This document shows, in pieces, positions 15,063 to 22,580 of a stretch of 64,000 nt of DNA (its first letter is position 1; each line of letters opens with the position of its first letter). The DNA is from Bacillota bacterium (GTDB lineage Bacteria > Bacillota > Negativicutes > Sporomusales > Sporomusaceae). The stretch is taken from positions 62,001 through 126,000 of the forward strand of contig JAGGAB010000007.1 in the NCBI GenBank assembly GCA_017889705.1. The letters are read 5' to 3'. A model generated the notes under the pieces. The model searched no databases and had not been told where the DNA came from. It saw only the letters and a program-made list of their open reading frames with translations. A program made the translations under genes and the position numbers.

Positions 15063-15944
15063 GTGGCAAGAGCAAGGAATATAAAACCAGGATTTTTCTC
15101 GAACGAAAATTTAGTTGAAATTGAACCACTTGGACGGTTGCTGTTTGCAGGGTTATGGACGCTTGCTGATCGTGAAGGCAGGCTAGAAGATAGGCCAAAG
15201 AAAATAAAAATGGAACTGCTGCCTTGCGATGATTGCAACATTGAAGCGTTATTACAAGAATTAGCCGATAAAGGTTTTATTTTACGCTACAAAGTTAATG
15301 GCGTGGCGTATATCCAAATAATAAATTTCTCCAAACACCAGAATCCTCACAAAAATGAAAAGCCAAGTGAGATACCTGCACCAGAGTTGCACGGTACAAG
15401 CATAGTACAAGCACAGTGTGAAGATGATACAACTCCAGAAAAGGATGTTACCACTCACGCTGATTCTCTGATTCCTGATTCCGGATTCCTTACCACTGAT
15501 TCTCAGATTCCGGATAATTCTTTTGTCCCGGTTTCGTCCGGGACGGATGATGAAGCGCCGGCAGATCCAGGGCAAAAAGGTGATAAGCGGCCCAAATACA
15601 CTTATGGGCCTGAACACATGGAACTTGCCGAGCAACTTAAATGCAGGATTTTAGAGCATATGCCTAATTATAAATACCCTAGTTGTCTTGACCAATGGGC
15701 AAATACCATACGGCTTATGATTGAACGTGATAACCGGAGCCTGGTTGCAATATCAGCAGTTATCGATTGGTGCCAACAGGATAGTTTTTGGCAGACAAAT
15801 ATTTTGAGCGCTGATAATCTGCGTGAGAAATTCGACCGGCTGCAAGGTAAAATGACGGCTGTTAAAACAATCGGCAAACAGGGAAACGGCAGCAGGCTAA
15901 GTATGATGGAGAATGTGAAAAGGAGGCTTGCAAGTGGTAGTTGA
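15063..15944 (+). CDS. Phage replication initiator, DnaD/O-like
   Basis: A 293-aa protein. The N-terminal ~110 residues (KPGFFSNENLVEIEPLGRLLFAGLWTLADREGRLEDRPKKIKMELLP, YIQIINFSKHQNPHKNEKPSEIP) are a winged-helix module of phage replisome organisers. A poor-complexity linker (about 115-180) leads to a C-terminal domain (WANTIRLMIERDNRSLVAISAVIDWCQQDSFWQTNILSADNLREKFDRL) common to such proteins. It would bind the phage origin and recruit the helicase with the next gene product. GTG start after GGGGTGAGGTA. Confidence 0.8.
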   Translation: MARARNIKPGFFSNENLVEIEPLGRLLFAGLWTLADREGRLEDRPKKIKMELLPCDDCNIEALLQELADKGFILRYKVNGVAYIQIINFSKHQNPHKNEKPSEIPAPELHGTSIVQAQCEDDTTPEKDVTTHADSLIPDSGFLTTDSQIPDNSFVPVSSGTDDEAPADPGQKGDKRPKYTYGPEHMELAEQLKCRILEHMPNYKYPSCLDQWANTIRLMIERDNRSLVAISAVIDWCQQDSFWQTNILSADNLREKFDRLQGKMTAVKTIGKQGNGSRLSMMENVKRRLASGS

Positions 15945-16491
15945 GAAGGTTATTGACACTCTGGCGCCGTTAATTTGCGCTTATCCGAATGCACAGATAA
16001 CCGAGGAAACCATACAAGTCTATGCCATAGCACTGTCGGAATTAAACGAATCTGAATTGGCCGCCGCGGTTATGCGGTGTATGAGAACGTGCAAGTTTTT
16101 CCCGAGCATTGCTGAAATACTGGAAGCTGCACAAAAGATGATTGAGGCTGCGAGCGGGACTGGTGCCAAGGATGCTGACGAAGCATGGAACGAAGTGCAA
16201 AGGCAAATGCAAGTAGCTTTTGTATATAAAAAGCCGATATTTAGCACTCCGGAGATTGAACAGGCGGCTTTAGCAATGGGTTGGATTGGTTTATGCGAGA
16301 CACCAACTGACCAGATCGGAGTAGCAAGGGCACAGTTTTTGCGGCTATATGAAGCGACTTGCAGGCGGAAACACGATAAGCGGATTAATGACAATGTTAT
16401 TGAGTTTGTTGGAGCCGCAAATCTTGTAAAAAGCCTTGCTGAAAAGAAAGGTATTACTGACAAGAAAAAGTTGCTGGGAGGTACGGCCTAA
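15934..16491 (+). CDS. Probable helicase loader (G39P-like)
   Basis: GTG 15934 is preferred to TTG 15928 because AAAAGGAGG is well placed for it (185 aa). The N-terminal 75 residues (LAPLICAYPNAQITEETIQVYAIALSELNESELAAAVMRCMRTCKFFPSIAEILEAA) match the fold of phage helicase loader/inhibitors such as SPP1 G39P. It overlaps the initiator gene by 11 nt, the usual initiator-loader pairing. No Walker motifs, so it is not a DnaC/DnaI ATPase. It would load the host DnaB-type helicase. Confidence 0.7.
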   Translation: MVVEKVIDTLAPLICAYPNAQITEETIQVYAIALSELNESELAAAVMRCMRTCKFFPSIAEILEAAQKMIEAASGTGAKDADEAWNEVQRQMQVAFVYKKPIFSTPEIEQAALAMGWIGLCETPTDQIGVARAQFLRLYEATCRRKHDKRINDNVIEFVGAANLVKSLAEKKGITDKKKLLGGTA

Positions 16492-16634
16492 TGTGGCAAC
16501 AATGGCAAGAGGCAATGCTCCTAGAGGCTGACCGTCTGGGCGTGCCACTATGGGCGATAGCTTATGAGTTTAGCAAGTCAGTTGGAGAATGTGAAAACAG
16601 GCTGGCGTTGTTGAAATGGAGGGGTGCGGCGTGA
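16491..16634 (+). CDS. Small phage protein (47 aa)
   Basis: MWQQWQEAMLLEADRLGVPLWAIAYEFSKSVGECENRLALLKWRGAA, ATG overlapping the loader stop (TAATG), GGGAGG upstream. Looks like a small helix-turn-helix of the kind used in HTH proteins (PLWAIAYEFSKSVGECENRL), but is too short to be sure. Confidence 0.55.
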   Translation: MWQQWQEAMLLEADRLGVPLWAIAYEFSKSVGECENRLALLKWRGAA

Positions 16635-16819
16635 AGTGTGATATTTGCGGCAGACCATCGGACAAGGTTGAACGGTTTAGGGATTGTGACTGGTGCCCGG
16701 AGTGCAAAAGTGACTATGACCGGGCAAGGAAATTGGTTGCAAGGGACGCTATGATAACCATTATTAAGCGGATGGAGAGGCGACAGTATGTTATGAGTCA
16801 AAAGGCCTCAAATGCTTAG
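16631..16819 (+). CDS. Small zinc-ribbon protein (62 aa)
   Basis: Start at GTG 16631 (overlap GTGA with the previous stop) rather than 16616. MKCDICGRPSD...CDWCPECKSDYDRA has two CxxC pairs for one zinc, then a basic helix. Unknown role; one of several zinc-ribbon miniproteins in this block. Confidence 0.65.
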   Translation: MKCDICGRPSDKVERFRDCDWCPECKSDYDRARKLVARDAMITIIKRMERRQYVMSQKASNA

Positions 16820-17267
16820 ATTATCAACCTCAGAAGCCCGAAAGCTCGGCATAGTGGTAAACAAAAAGACCGGCTGCGCCAAAATGAAGCGCAAACGGCC
16901 AGAGCCGGTAGTCAAGCAAGAGTCCGGTAAGCTAACAGTCGTTATCTACGACATACCGCCAAGCCTCAACGATTGGAAAGACCTACACTGGGCAGCCAAA
17001 GCAAAGGTAAAGAAGCAATGGGAAAACCTGCTGATAGTGCTACTAAGAGGCTGTAAGCAAGTTGAAAGGCCAGTAGTAAGGATTATATACTACCCGGATA
17101 TAGACAGAAGCCGGGATAAGGATAATTACACGCCAAAGTTTTTGATGGACGGGCTTAAGAAGTCGGGAGTTATCCGGGATGATAGTACAAAAGTGGTTGA
17201 TCTTGATTGGGATATTGGGCCGGTTGTTGAGTGCGGCAGGACTGAAATTGTGATTCGGGAGGGGTAA
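16812..17267 (+). CDS. rusA: RusA-like Holliday junction resolvase
   Basis: A 151-aa protein: VVIYDIPPSLNDWKDLHWAAKAKVKKQW and PDIDRSRDKDNYTPKFLMDGLKKSGVIRDDS, where the Asp residues of DxDN and DDS are the RusA metal-binding set. It would cut branched DNA during phage recombination or before packaging. The N-terminal 40 residues (LSTSEARKLGIVVNKKTGC) are an extra basic segment. Overlaps the previous gene by 8 nt. Confidence 0.9.
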   Translation: MLRLSTSEARKLGIVVNKKTGCAKMKRKRPEPVVKQESGKLTVVIYDIPPSLNDWKDLHWAAKAKVKKQWENLLIVLLRGCKQVERPVVRIIYYPDIDRSRDKDNYTPKFLMDGLKKSGVIRDDSTKVVDLDWDIGPVVECGRTEIVIREG

Positions 17268-17271
17268 GGAT

Positions 17272-18135
17272 ATGAGCGGGTATTTTTATAATTGCCGGCG
17301 TGAATATATGGATTTAAGTTTTGTAAATGACACTGACGAGAAGCATGATTGGATAGATCGTAACAAATATAGCCACTATGTAATTTTAAACAGACTGATT
17401 AATTTCATGAAAGATCGTGGTTTTGATATTCAGCACGATGTATCTGTGGCAAAATGCATTCGAAAAGATCACTGGGTTGGCCGCAAGGGGGAATTAAGAT
17501 TCGTTTTAAATAGGTATCCGCGAGGATTTAGTTTTGAATTTTACCAGGAGATAGTTACAGAAAACCGACATGGTGGCCGGTATGATTTTGATAAATACCA
17601 GAAATGCCCGTACTTAATAAAACTATCTTGGATTAACGAGACAAATAAAATAGCAGCATTCTTAGACTCGCTTGGTATTACTAACAATTCTAAACAACGG
17701 TATGTTCGGGCGACAGATAAGATTAAGAGTAATTTCGTTGATAGTTGGCATCACCCTCAAAAGGATGTGAACTTTGATTTACAAGAACTTCACGGTACTA
17801 CCTGTGAAGGAACCTATAACAACACTGACAGGGACAAAAAAACCATATATAACGGTCAGATTAAATATTATCGGGGCTATAACGGCAGATTGATGCGCGG
17901 AACTGTATACCACAATATCAATAACATGTGGTGGGTTATTATTAATAAATTTGAATACCACAATATTGCTGATTTTGAATTGTTTGACCCAACTGAGGAA
18001 GATTTAAATATTAGGCGTAAAGTCAAGGATAGAAAGCCAAAATCGTACATTGATAAAATTGATAGTTTAAGCAAAATGAGCAACAAAGACCTTATGAGAG
18101 AGTTAAAAAACAGAGGGCTAAAGGTGGCGGTGTAA
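17272..18135 (+). CDS. Hypothetical phage protein (287 aa)
   Basis: Large, Tyr/Asn-rich and basic protein with no motif I recognise. Aromatic-rich strands in the middle (GRLMRGTVYHNINNMWWVIINKFEYHN) and a C-terminal SAP-like helix pair (SLSKMSNKDLMRELKNRGLKVAV), which may bind DNA. AT-richer than its neighbours. The SAP-like end is a reading of pattern, not proof. AGGGGTAAGG ribosome site. Confidence 0.6.
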   Translation: MSGYFYNCRREYMDLSFVNDTDEKHDWIDRNKYSHYVILNRLINFMKDRGFDIQHDVSVAKCIRKDHWVGRKGELRFVLNRYPRGFSFEFYQEIVTENRHGGRYDFDKYQKCPYLIKLSWINETNKIAAFLDSLGITNNSKQRYVRATDKIKSNFVDSWHHPQKDVNFDLQELHGTTCEGTYNNTDRDKKTIYNGQIKYYRGYNGRLMRGTVYHNINNMWWVIINKFEYHNIADFELFDPTEEDLNIRRKVKDRKPKSYIDKIDSLSKMSNKDLMRELKNRGLKVAV

Positions 18136-18137
18136 CC

Positions 18138-18431
18138 ATGGAATACGGTAATGTACCATTGCAATACTTAAAAGCTGATTGCCTAGAACCGGAAGCGGAG
18201 TATGCAAAGCAAAGCCTAGATTATACCACTCGTACGGCAACGCCTGCGGATATAGCAAAGATTGAGGCCGCGATTGCGGGAAAGATGCCAAACCTTACTT
18301 ACAGTATCAGCGCGGAGATTGGTTGCAAGGCGGCGCCCGAGAAGATTGATTTGCCTTTCGAGGAAATGGGCAGAAAGAAGAAGGGCGAGGAAGTGCAGTA
18401 TAGGCCGAGATTCTATGACCGGGCAGGGTAA
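18138..18431 (+). CDS. Hypothetical phage protein (97 aa)
   Basis: MEYGNVPLQYLKADCLEPEAEYAKQSLDYTTRTATPADIAKIEAAIAGKMPNLTYSISAEIGCKAAPEK, then a basic end (GRKKKGEEVQYRPRFYDR). Follows the 287-aa gene by 2 bp. No family recognised. Confidence 0.55.
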   Translation: MEYGNVPLQYLKADCLEPEAEYAKQSLDYTTRTATPADIAKIEAAIAGKMPNLTYSISAEIGCKAAPEKIDLPFEEMGRKKKGEEVQYRPRFYDRAG

Positions 18432-18455
18432 CTGAGATTAACCGGGGGTGGAGAT

Positions 18456-18689
18456 ATGCCAGATTTAGATATTATTCCGTTAGATGAACGCTGTGATTTT
18501 TGTCGCAGGAAACCGGCTACAAAGCTTTGTGATTATCCGGTTGGTGAGCGGGCTTCTCCACACATGGTAATAAAGTACGGCAAGCGAATTACCTGTGATG
18601 CAAAAATGTGTGATGATTGCGCAACTAGCTTAGGTTATGAAATGGATTTTTGCCCTAAATGTATGGAAGAATTAAAGAATTTGAAGTGA
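18456..18689 (+). CDS. Eight-cysteine zinc-binding protein (77 aa)
   Basis: CDFCRRKPATKLC...ITCDAKMCDDCATSL...DFCPKCMEEL: four Cys pairs, enough for two zinc ions. Resembles small phage proteins that bind nucleic acid or other proteins through zinc ribbons. Start after GGGGGTGGAG. Confidence 0.65.
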   Translation: MPDLDIIPLDERCDFCRRKPATKLCDYPVGERASPHMVIKYGKRITCDAKMCDDCATSLGYEMDFCPKCMEELKNLK

Positions 18690-18699
18690 GGTACTGATA

Positions 18700-18849
18700 A
18701 TGGGCAAGGCAACTCCTAAAATGATTGAATATGCCCAGGGATTAATTGGACAGTTGGGTTATGATCTGGATGATTACGACTTTAACAATATGACCTTTGA
18801 ACAGGTGAGGGAACTCATTGACGAGTTGAAGGATGAACGGGGGTATTAG
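18700..18849 (+). CDS. Small phage protein (49 aa)
   Basis: MGKATPKMIEYAQGLIGQLGYDLDDYDFNNMTFEQVRELIDELKDERGY; ATG 18700, with GTGAGG upstream. An acidic helical miniprotein similar to phage proteins that pair a KATPKMIEYA helix with an FEQVRELI helix. Missed by the track. Confidence 0.55.
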   Translation: MGKATPKMIEYAQGLIGQLGYDLDDYDFNNMTFEQVRELIDELKDERGY

Positions 18850-18851
18850 CG

Positions 18852-19133
18852 GTGATTAATGATATTTTTAAGGCCATCGAATTAGGCGAGCTCGGCGTAG
18901 AAATAAAAGTATCGTCTGATAGCTATAACCGATTAACCAAGTACGACATTGAGTTATTTAGCCGTAAATTTGTGGAATGGGCCAAGATCGGCCAGCAGAT
19001 GCAGTGGGTAGATGGAGTGCCGCCAGTGTTCAGGCCGGATGAAAGAAAGTGGATTATATTTGAGCGCCTAACGCCTTTTACTCGGGCGACAGTATACGAT
19101 ACTGCGGTATGGCTTGGCGGATTTTATAGCTAG
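18852..19133 (+). CDS. Hypothetical phage protein (93 aa)
   Basis: GTG 18852, 2 bp after the previous stop. MINDIFKAIELGELGVEIKVSSDSYNRLTKYDIELFSRKFVEWAKIG... a compact alpha-beta protein with a Trp-rich centre. No family recognised. Confidence 0.55.
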   Translation: MINDIFKAIELGELGVEIKVSSDSYNRLTKYDIELFSRKFVEWAKIGQQMQWVDGVPPVFRPDERKWIIFERLTPFTRATVYDTAVWLGGFYS

Positions 19134-19201
19134 GAAAAAGTTAAATTGGCGCGGAGATGGGCGTTATTGCCACTACCGCCGCTGCCGGAGACGGGGGAGT
19201 A

Positions 19202-19534
19202 ATGGGTAGACAAGCACGGTTTGTTTACATTAGGTGCGATAAATGCCATGAATTATGTCGGTTTAGTGAAAAACACAATTGTAAGGGAGAGATAAATATG
19301 GAAAATAAGAGAGACGGAATAAAGGAAATCAATAAAATTTGCAAGGCTGTTTTAAATTTAACGGATGCGGATTTTGAAGAAGTAAGAAAAATGGCGGAAG
19401 GCCAAAGCAATTACATAAATCCTTTAAAGCCTGCGACATCCCATAATCAACAGCAATTAGGCGATCACAATACCCGAGTGCTAAACGCACTGCAAGCCCT
19501 TCGAGAAATAATTAAATCCGGTGCGGAGATTTAG
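19202..19534 (+). CDS. Hypothetical phage protein, start uncertain
   Basis: The frame is open from 19157. Two internal starts have ribosome sites: ATG 19202 behind GGGGGAG (110 aa, with CDKCHELCRFSEKHNC, a zinc-knuckle-like piece) and ATG 19298 behind AAGGGAGAG (78 aa, MENKRDGIKEINKICKAVLNLTDADFEEVRKMAEGQ). The second is better spaced and may be the main product, or both may be made. Function unknown. Confidence 0.5.
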   Translation: MGRQARFVYIRCDKCHELCRFSEKHNCKGEINMENKRDGIKEINKICKAVLNLTDADFEEVRKMAEGQSNYINPLKPATSHNQQQLGDHNTRVLNALQALREIIKSGAEI

Positions 19535-19544
19535 GAGGCCGACA

Positions 19545-19802
19545 ATGGACGCTAAAATAGTAGTTTCAGCTTCAGGCCACGGAAGGCCGAGTGGCTTATT
19601 GGGCGTTTTAGAACTTATGAATGCAATAGTTGTTGATTCTCCGTACATACAAATGCCGCCAATAGCTGCACCAAAAGGTAAGCCACAAAGACAATTTGCA
19701 ATACTATGCTGCAAGAATTGTCAAAGTACAGGTACACTCCAAAAGGTTGACGGTGAGTATTATTGCCGGAAATGTGTGCGGGTGGTGAAACATAGTGACT
19801 AA
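19545..19802 (+). CDS. Phage protein with C-terminal zinc ribbon (85 aa)
   Basis: Start moved from 19521 to ATG 19545, directly behind TAGGAGGCC. The N-terminal half is short and hydrophobic; the end (LCCKNCQSTGTLQKVDGEYYCRKC) is a classic CxxC...CxxC zinc ribbon. Unknown role. Confidence 0.6.
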   Translation: MDAKIVVSASGHGRPSGLLGVLELMNAIVVDSPYIQMPPIAAPKGKPQRQFAILCCKNCQSTGTLQKVDGEYYCRKCVRVVKHSD

Positions 19803-20043
19803 ACTAACGCCGGAGCAGGCGATAGAGATATTAAAGCCTTGCCCATTTTGTGGGGGCAATGAAGTTGATTTTAGTGACTGCAAAAGATTAGAAGCCTGTG
19901 AAAATTTTGAGTGCTGTGATGATGAAGAATATGTTTCGGTGGTTTGTAACTTTAACAAGGGTGGTTGCGGTGCGTCAAGCGGGTATCACGACACAAAAGA
20001 AAAAGCTAGTGCTGCTTGGAATAGAAGGGGTGAGCGCGGGTGA
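19795..20043 (+). CDS. Lar-like restriction alleviation protein
   Basis: An 82-aa protein: LKPCPFCGGNEVDF, VVCNFNKGGCGASSGYHDTKEKASAAWNRR. This is the Lar family layout: a CPFCG knuckle, then C...CGA, then the end motif AWNRR. Lar of the Rac prophage eases type I restriction. Whether this copy does so is not shown by sequence, since many phage members are untested. The first GTG overlaps the previous gene by 8 nt. Confidence 0.75.
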   Translation: MTKLTPEQAIEILKPCPFCGGNEVDFSDCKRLEACENFECCDDEEYVSVVCNFNKGGCGASSGYHDTKEKASAAWNRRGERG

Positions 20044-20375
20044 GTGAGTGCCAATATTGTGGCGAAAAACTTAACGGTGTAGAGCATGACCCATATACCT
20101 GTATATCTAATTTGCAGGTAGAAGTTAAAAAACTCAGCCAAGCAAAGTGCAAATGTCTTGGTGGCCAAAATTGCGCGGTAGTTTTGAAACACCAGTCGGA
20201 AAACGCGTTTTTGCTTGCTGAAAATACAATTCAGTGGCGAAAGTTAAAGGAAATAAAGAGTATAGCCTTGCCACTATACCAAGAAATGCGAAGGGAACCA
20301 TACAAGAATTTATCATCATATGAGCGCAGGGCGTATGCGATTATACAGGCTATTGTCGGGGATAGGGAATCATGA
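20040..20375 (+). CDS. Hypothetical phage protein with zinc knuckle (111 aa)
   Basis: MSECQYCGEKLNGVEHDPYTCISNLQVEVKKLSQAKCKCLGGQNC... Start GTG 20040, overlapping the Lar-like stop by 4 nt. An N-terminal zinc knuckle, a coiled helix and an ERRAYAIIQAI helix. Unknown. Confidence 0.55.
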   Translation: MSECQYCGEKLNGVEHDPYTCISNLQVEVKKLSQAKCKCLGGQNCAVVLKHQSENAFLLAENTIQWRKLKEIKSIALPLYQEMRREPYKNLSSYERRAYAIIQAIVGDRES

Positions 20376-20566
20376 GGCGAGGCTATCAATGCAAGATTAA
20401 GCCAAGCAAGACGGATTTAAAACGCATGAAGCGGTGGGAAAGAAAACAAGAAACAAAAGCTCAATTCGTGGGACAAACTTGTTGTGACAAAGCAATGATA
20501 ACAACTTACGGCAGTGCGGTAGTTGTGGCGTGCCCCGATCATAAGGCGCAGGTTATTAGGGAGTAG
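20372..20566 (+). CDS. Small basic protein with CCDKA/ACPDH motif (64 aa)
   Basis: Basic N-terminus (KIKPSKTDLKRMKRWERKQETKAQF) followed by QTCCDKAMITTYGSAVVVACPDHKAQVI. The second half is a paralogue of the 45-aa protein at 22917-23054. CC...CxxH could bind one metal ion. Starts in the stop of the previous gene (ATGA). Function unknown. Confidence 0.55.
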   Translation: MRRGYQCKIKPSKTDLKRMKRWERKQETKAQFVGQTCCDKAMITTYGSAVVVACPDHKAQVIRE

Positions 20567-20577
20567 GAGGTGTGTGT

Positions 20578-20898
20578 ATGAAGTGTTTATTTGAAAAACG
20601 GTATACACCGTATGAAGCTAGAATGTTAGCGCCTGCTGTTGGCATGGTTATTGTACTACTTGCAGTGGCTGTGTTTTTGATAACTGGATGCGCGCCCGAG
20701 CAGCCAAACCAAACAGAGACAATAAAGCCTCGAGTAGATAGGAGAGACTGGATAAAATTAAACGAACTACGCGATAGTGAGGGTAATACGGTTTGTGCGT
20801 ATAAAATAGACGGTGATCTTGAGTGGTGGGATATAATTATTGTTTACGACAAAAACGGAATTATAAAGCAAGTAATGTCTAAACAGTTCAGAAATTAG
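20578..20898 (+). CDS. Small membrane or lipoprotein-like phage protein (106 aa)
   Basis: ATG 20578 is preferred to GTG 20572, since AGGAGGTG lies just upstream. A cytoplasmic start (MKCLFEKRYTPYEARMLAP), one membrane helix (AVGMVIVLLAVAVFLITGC, ending in a lipobox-like ITGC), then a soluble domain (WIKLNELRDSEGNTVCAYKIDGDLEWWDIIIVYDKNG). The N-terminus is long for a lipoprotein signal. Role unknown. Confidence 0.55.
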   Translation: MKCLFEKRYTPYEARMLAPAVGMVIVLLAVAVFLITGCAPEQPNQTETIKPRVDRRDWIKLNELRDSEGNTVCAYKIDGDLEWWDIIIVYDKNGIIKQVMSKQFRN

Positions 20899-20907
20899 CA
20901 TAGAAAA

Positions 20908-20928
20908 AGGGCGGCTATATGTCGCCCT
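20908..20928 (+). terminator. Hairpin after the membrane protein gene
   Basis: AGGGCG-GCTATATGT-CGCCCT shortly after the stop codon, no T run. Confidence 0.4.
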
Positions 20929-20966
20929 ATCAGCACGTATAAATATAATTGTGGGGTGGGGTACAA

Positions 20967-21416
20967 ATGACAATGAATAGAAGCTGCGGTAACTGTATCT
21001 ATTGGAGCGCAAACCATGCAGAGCATAAACGGTGCAAGACTTGTACTGATGGACGTAACAACTTTGTACCAAGAGACATGGCTTGTCCGGTGCCAAGCTG
21101 CCAGGCAGTTATGATATATTATAAAAAAGATGCATACCTGTGCTGCCCGGATTGCGGAACTGAGATATGGCCGTTTAATTCAGAGGTTAGTGACAAGGCT
21201 ACAATCCGGCAGGAGTTTGAAAAGCGGCTACAGTGTGACAGGTCGTCAGATACCACGCATGGGACACTGGTGACAGTGCATAGCAAGTTAAATGGCGGCA
21301 GCAAGAGCAAAGGGAGCAAGAAGCCGCAGAAAAAGAAGTCAACCACGCAAACATACAATGAGTTAGCTGCTTCAAAGAATCAAATAAAATACAGAGAAAC
21401 AGGCACAACCCCTTGA
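20967..21416 (+). CDS. Zinc-ribbon phage protein with basic tail (149 aa)
   Basis: Start ATG 20967 behind GGGGTGGGG. CGNCIYWSANHAEHKRCKTCTDG is a Cys4 site, CCPDCGTEIWPF a second knuckle, and the last 60 residues are Ser/Lys-rich (SKSKGSKKPQKKKS). The first site recurs in the 60-aa protein at 22398 (CPNCIHWSGTRC). Last gene of the early/middle run. Function unknown. Confidence 0.6.
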   Translation: MTMNRSCGNCIYWSANHAEHKRCKTCTDGRNNFVPRDMACPVPSCQAVMIYYKKDAYLCCPDCGTEIWPFNSEVSDKATIRQEFEKRLQCDRSSDTTHGTLVTVHSKLNGGSKSKGSKKPQKKKSTTQTYNELAASKNQIKYRETGTTP

Positions 21417-21479
21417 AATAAACTTGACAAAGTGGTATATTGAGGAAAGAGACGGGACCCTAAGAAGTTTACATAATAC

Positions 21480-21513
21480 AGGCCAGCCTAAAAAGGTTTG
21501 GCCTTATTTTTAT
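21480..21513 (+). terminator. Terminator at the end of the early/middle transcription unit
   Basis: GGCCAGCCT-AAAAA-GGTTTGGCC, an imperfect stem followed by TTATTTTTATT. Lies 64 nt after the last early gene and before the tRNA. Confidence 0.6.
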
Positions 21514-21595
21514 TTGTGGTTGCCGCTCGCTTAATTTCTGGTCGAAAGGCCAGGCAATACTTGCTGCGCCGCCAGTTCCAAGCCTGGCGGTATAT

Positions 21596-21687
21596 GGGTA
21601 AGAGCCGAATACTGGTTAAGTCGGCGCGGACTGTAAATCCGTAGTGTGCTAGACACGGTGCTGGTTCAATTCCAGCCTTACCCACCA
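21596..21687 (+). tRNA. tRNA-Tyr (anticodon GTA), CCA encoded
   Basis: Acceptor GGGTAAG pairs with CTTACCC, followed by discriminator A and CCA (21685-21687). D stem CCGA/TCGG, anticodon stem CGGA/TCCG around the loop CTGTAAA with GTA at 21633-21635, a long variable arm GTGT-GCTAG-ACAC as expected of bacterial tRNA-Tyr, and T stem GCTGG/CCAGC with loop TTCAATT. All arms close, so it should be functional. It sits within the prophage, away from both attachment sites, so it is phage cargo rather than an integration target. Confidence 0.93.
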
Positions 21688-21749
21688 TATTGAAGTTATG
21701 ACCATTTCGTGGATATGCGCGATATGGTATTTTTATATGCTTACCTGGG

Positions 21750-21780
21750 CCGCTGACTGGTTCCTCCTTCCGGTCGGCGG
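21750..21780 (+). other. Strong hairpin after the tRNA
   Basis: CCGCTGACTGG-TTCCTCCTT-CCGGTCGGCGG, an 11-bp stem with two G-T pairs and a 9-nt loop that shows CCTCC, complementary to a ribosome-binding sequence. No T run. May help tRNA 3-prime processing or be a small RNA element. Confidence 0.5.
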
Positions 21781-21851
21781 TTAAATTTAATGCAGGGGAA
21801 ATTACAATATATATCGAAGTTGTTAGTAAATGACAAAAAGGAGTGATTAAC

Positions 21852-22256
21852 ATGAAATTGGACGCCAAACACCAAGTGTTAATGGCTGTTTATACGGAGT
21901 ATCAAAAGGATAATCCTGATATGCCAAAAGCATTATTGAAGCCTAAGGAAAATCTTGGGATAGAAAGCGACGCTTTTATTACTGCTCTTAAGAAGTTGTA
22001 TAGTGAAGGTTATATAACTAACCCAGGAATAAGTGGAAGCGGATCTGATACTTGTGTCAGTGTTGCAATTATGGGAAAAATGATGGTTACTAGAGAAGGG
22101 TTAGAATACGTAGAGTCTATGCTTAATATAGATAAAACGTTAAGCGAAAAAGAAAAAGTTAATATAATACACAAAACTTTTACTGAACAGGGATTAGATA
22201 TACTTACTGATTTTGCAGCCAAAGTAACTGCGGAAATAATAAAGTCAAAAATATAG
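21852..22256 (+). CDS. YjcQ-like winged-helix protein (134 aa)
   Basis: ATG 21852 behind AAAAGGAGTG. The first 90 residues (MKLDAKHQVLMAVYTEYQKDNPDMP..., LGIESDAFITALKKLYSEGYITNP, ...VTREGLEYVESML) resemble the YjcQ winged-helix family found in Firmicute phages and hosts. It may act as a regulator at the start of the late region. The tail is helical (FAAKVTAEIIKSKI). Confidence 0.6.
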   Translation: MKLDAKHQVLMAVYTEYQKDNPDMPKALLKPKENLGIESDAFITALKKLYSEGYITNPGISGSGSDTCVSVAIMGKMMVTREGLEYVESMLNIDKTLSEKEKVNIIHKTFTEQGLDILTDFAAKVTAEIIKSKI

Positions 22257-22265
22257 AAATATAAC

Positions 22266-22292
22266 TGCGTCCTTCGGGGCGCTTTTGTTTTG
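22266..22292 (+). terminator. Rho-independent terminator with TTCG loop
   Basis: GCGTCC-TTCG-GGGCGC followed by TTTTGTTTT, 9 nt after the YjcQ-like stop. Confidence 0.7.
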
Positions 22293-22350
22293 AAAATTAA
22301 ACGGAATTTATTCCAAAAAATATTCCGCATTTTAAGCAAAAATTATTCCA

Positions 22351-22371
22351 AGAGCCGCAAGGCTCTTTTTT
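22351..22371 (+). terminator. Second terminator-like hairpin
   Basis: AGAGCC-GCAA-GGCTCT and TTTTT, a textbook shape, 27 bp before the next gene. Two terminators in tandem separate the YjcQ-like gene from the packaging genes, so a promoter or antitermination is needed downstream. Confidence 0.65.
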
Positions 22372-22397
22372 CATGCCCAAAAACAGGAGGCGATACC

Positions 22398-22580
22398 GTG
22401 AAGAATGGATGCAACTACTATCATGCGAAAGACCCGCAAGACAAACAAAACTGTCCGAATTGCATACATTGGAGCGGTACTCGCTGTAGTGTTGAGTATA
22501 TGTTTAACGGCAAGACTGATTTGGTGCATGAGCCTGTACGTGTAGGGTGGAAGGGTAATGCGGTTGGGGTGCTTAGATGA
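22398..22580 (+). CDS. Small zinc-binding phage protein (60 aa)
   Basis: Start moved from 22290 (which lies before the terminator) to GTG 22398 behind AGGAGGCGATACC. MKNGCNYYHAKDPQDKQNCPNCIHWSGTRCSVEYMF: a Cys4 cluster like the one in the 149-aa protein at 20967. Unknown role. Confidence 0.6.
   Translation: MKNGCNYYHAKDPQDKQNCPNCIHWSGTRCSVEYMFNGKTDLVHEPVRVGWKGNAVGVLR

Larger units (their letters stand above)
21417..21851 (+). other. 435-bp gene-free stretch between early and late regions
   Basis: Holds the terminator at 21480, the tRNA-Tyr at 21596 and a second hairpin at 21750. The track ORF 21488-21868 (minus) spans all of these and is a shadow. The late-region promoter could lie here, but I could not pick a convincing one. 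Confidence 0.6.

Noticed and set aside
21596-21687. tRNA as the integration site of the element
   Set aside because: It is 17.7 kb from the left end and 24.7 kb from the right end, and the sigK junctions explain the insertion fully.
21488-21868. Minus-strand ORF of 126 aa across the tRNA
   Set aside because: It runs through the tRNA-Tyr and two hairpins; includes the translated complement of the tRNA arms.
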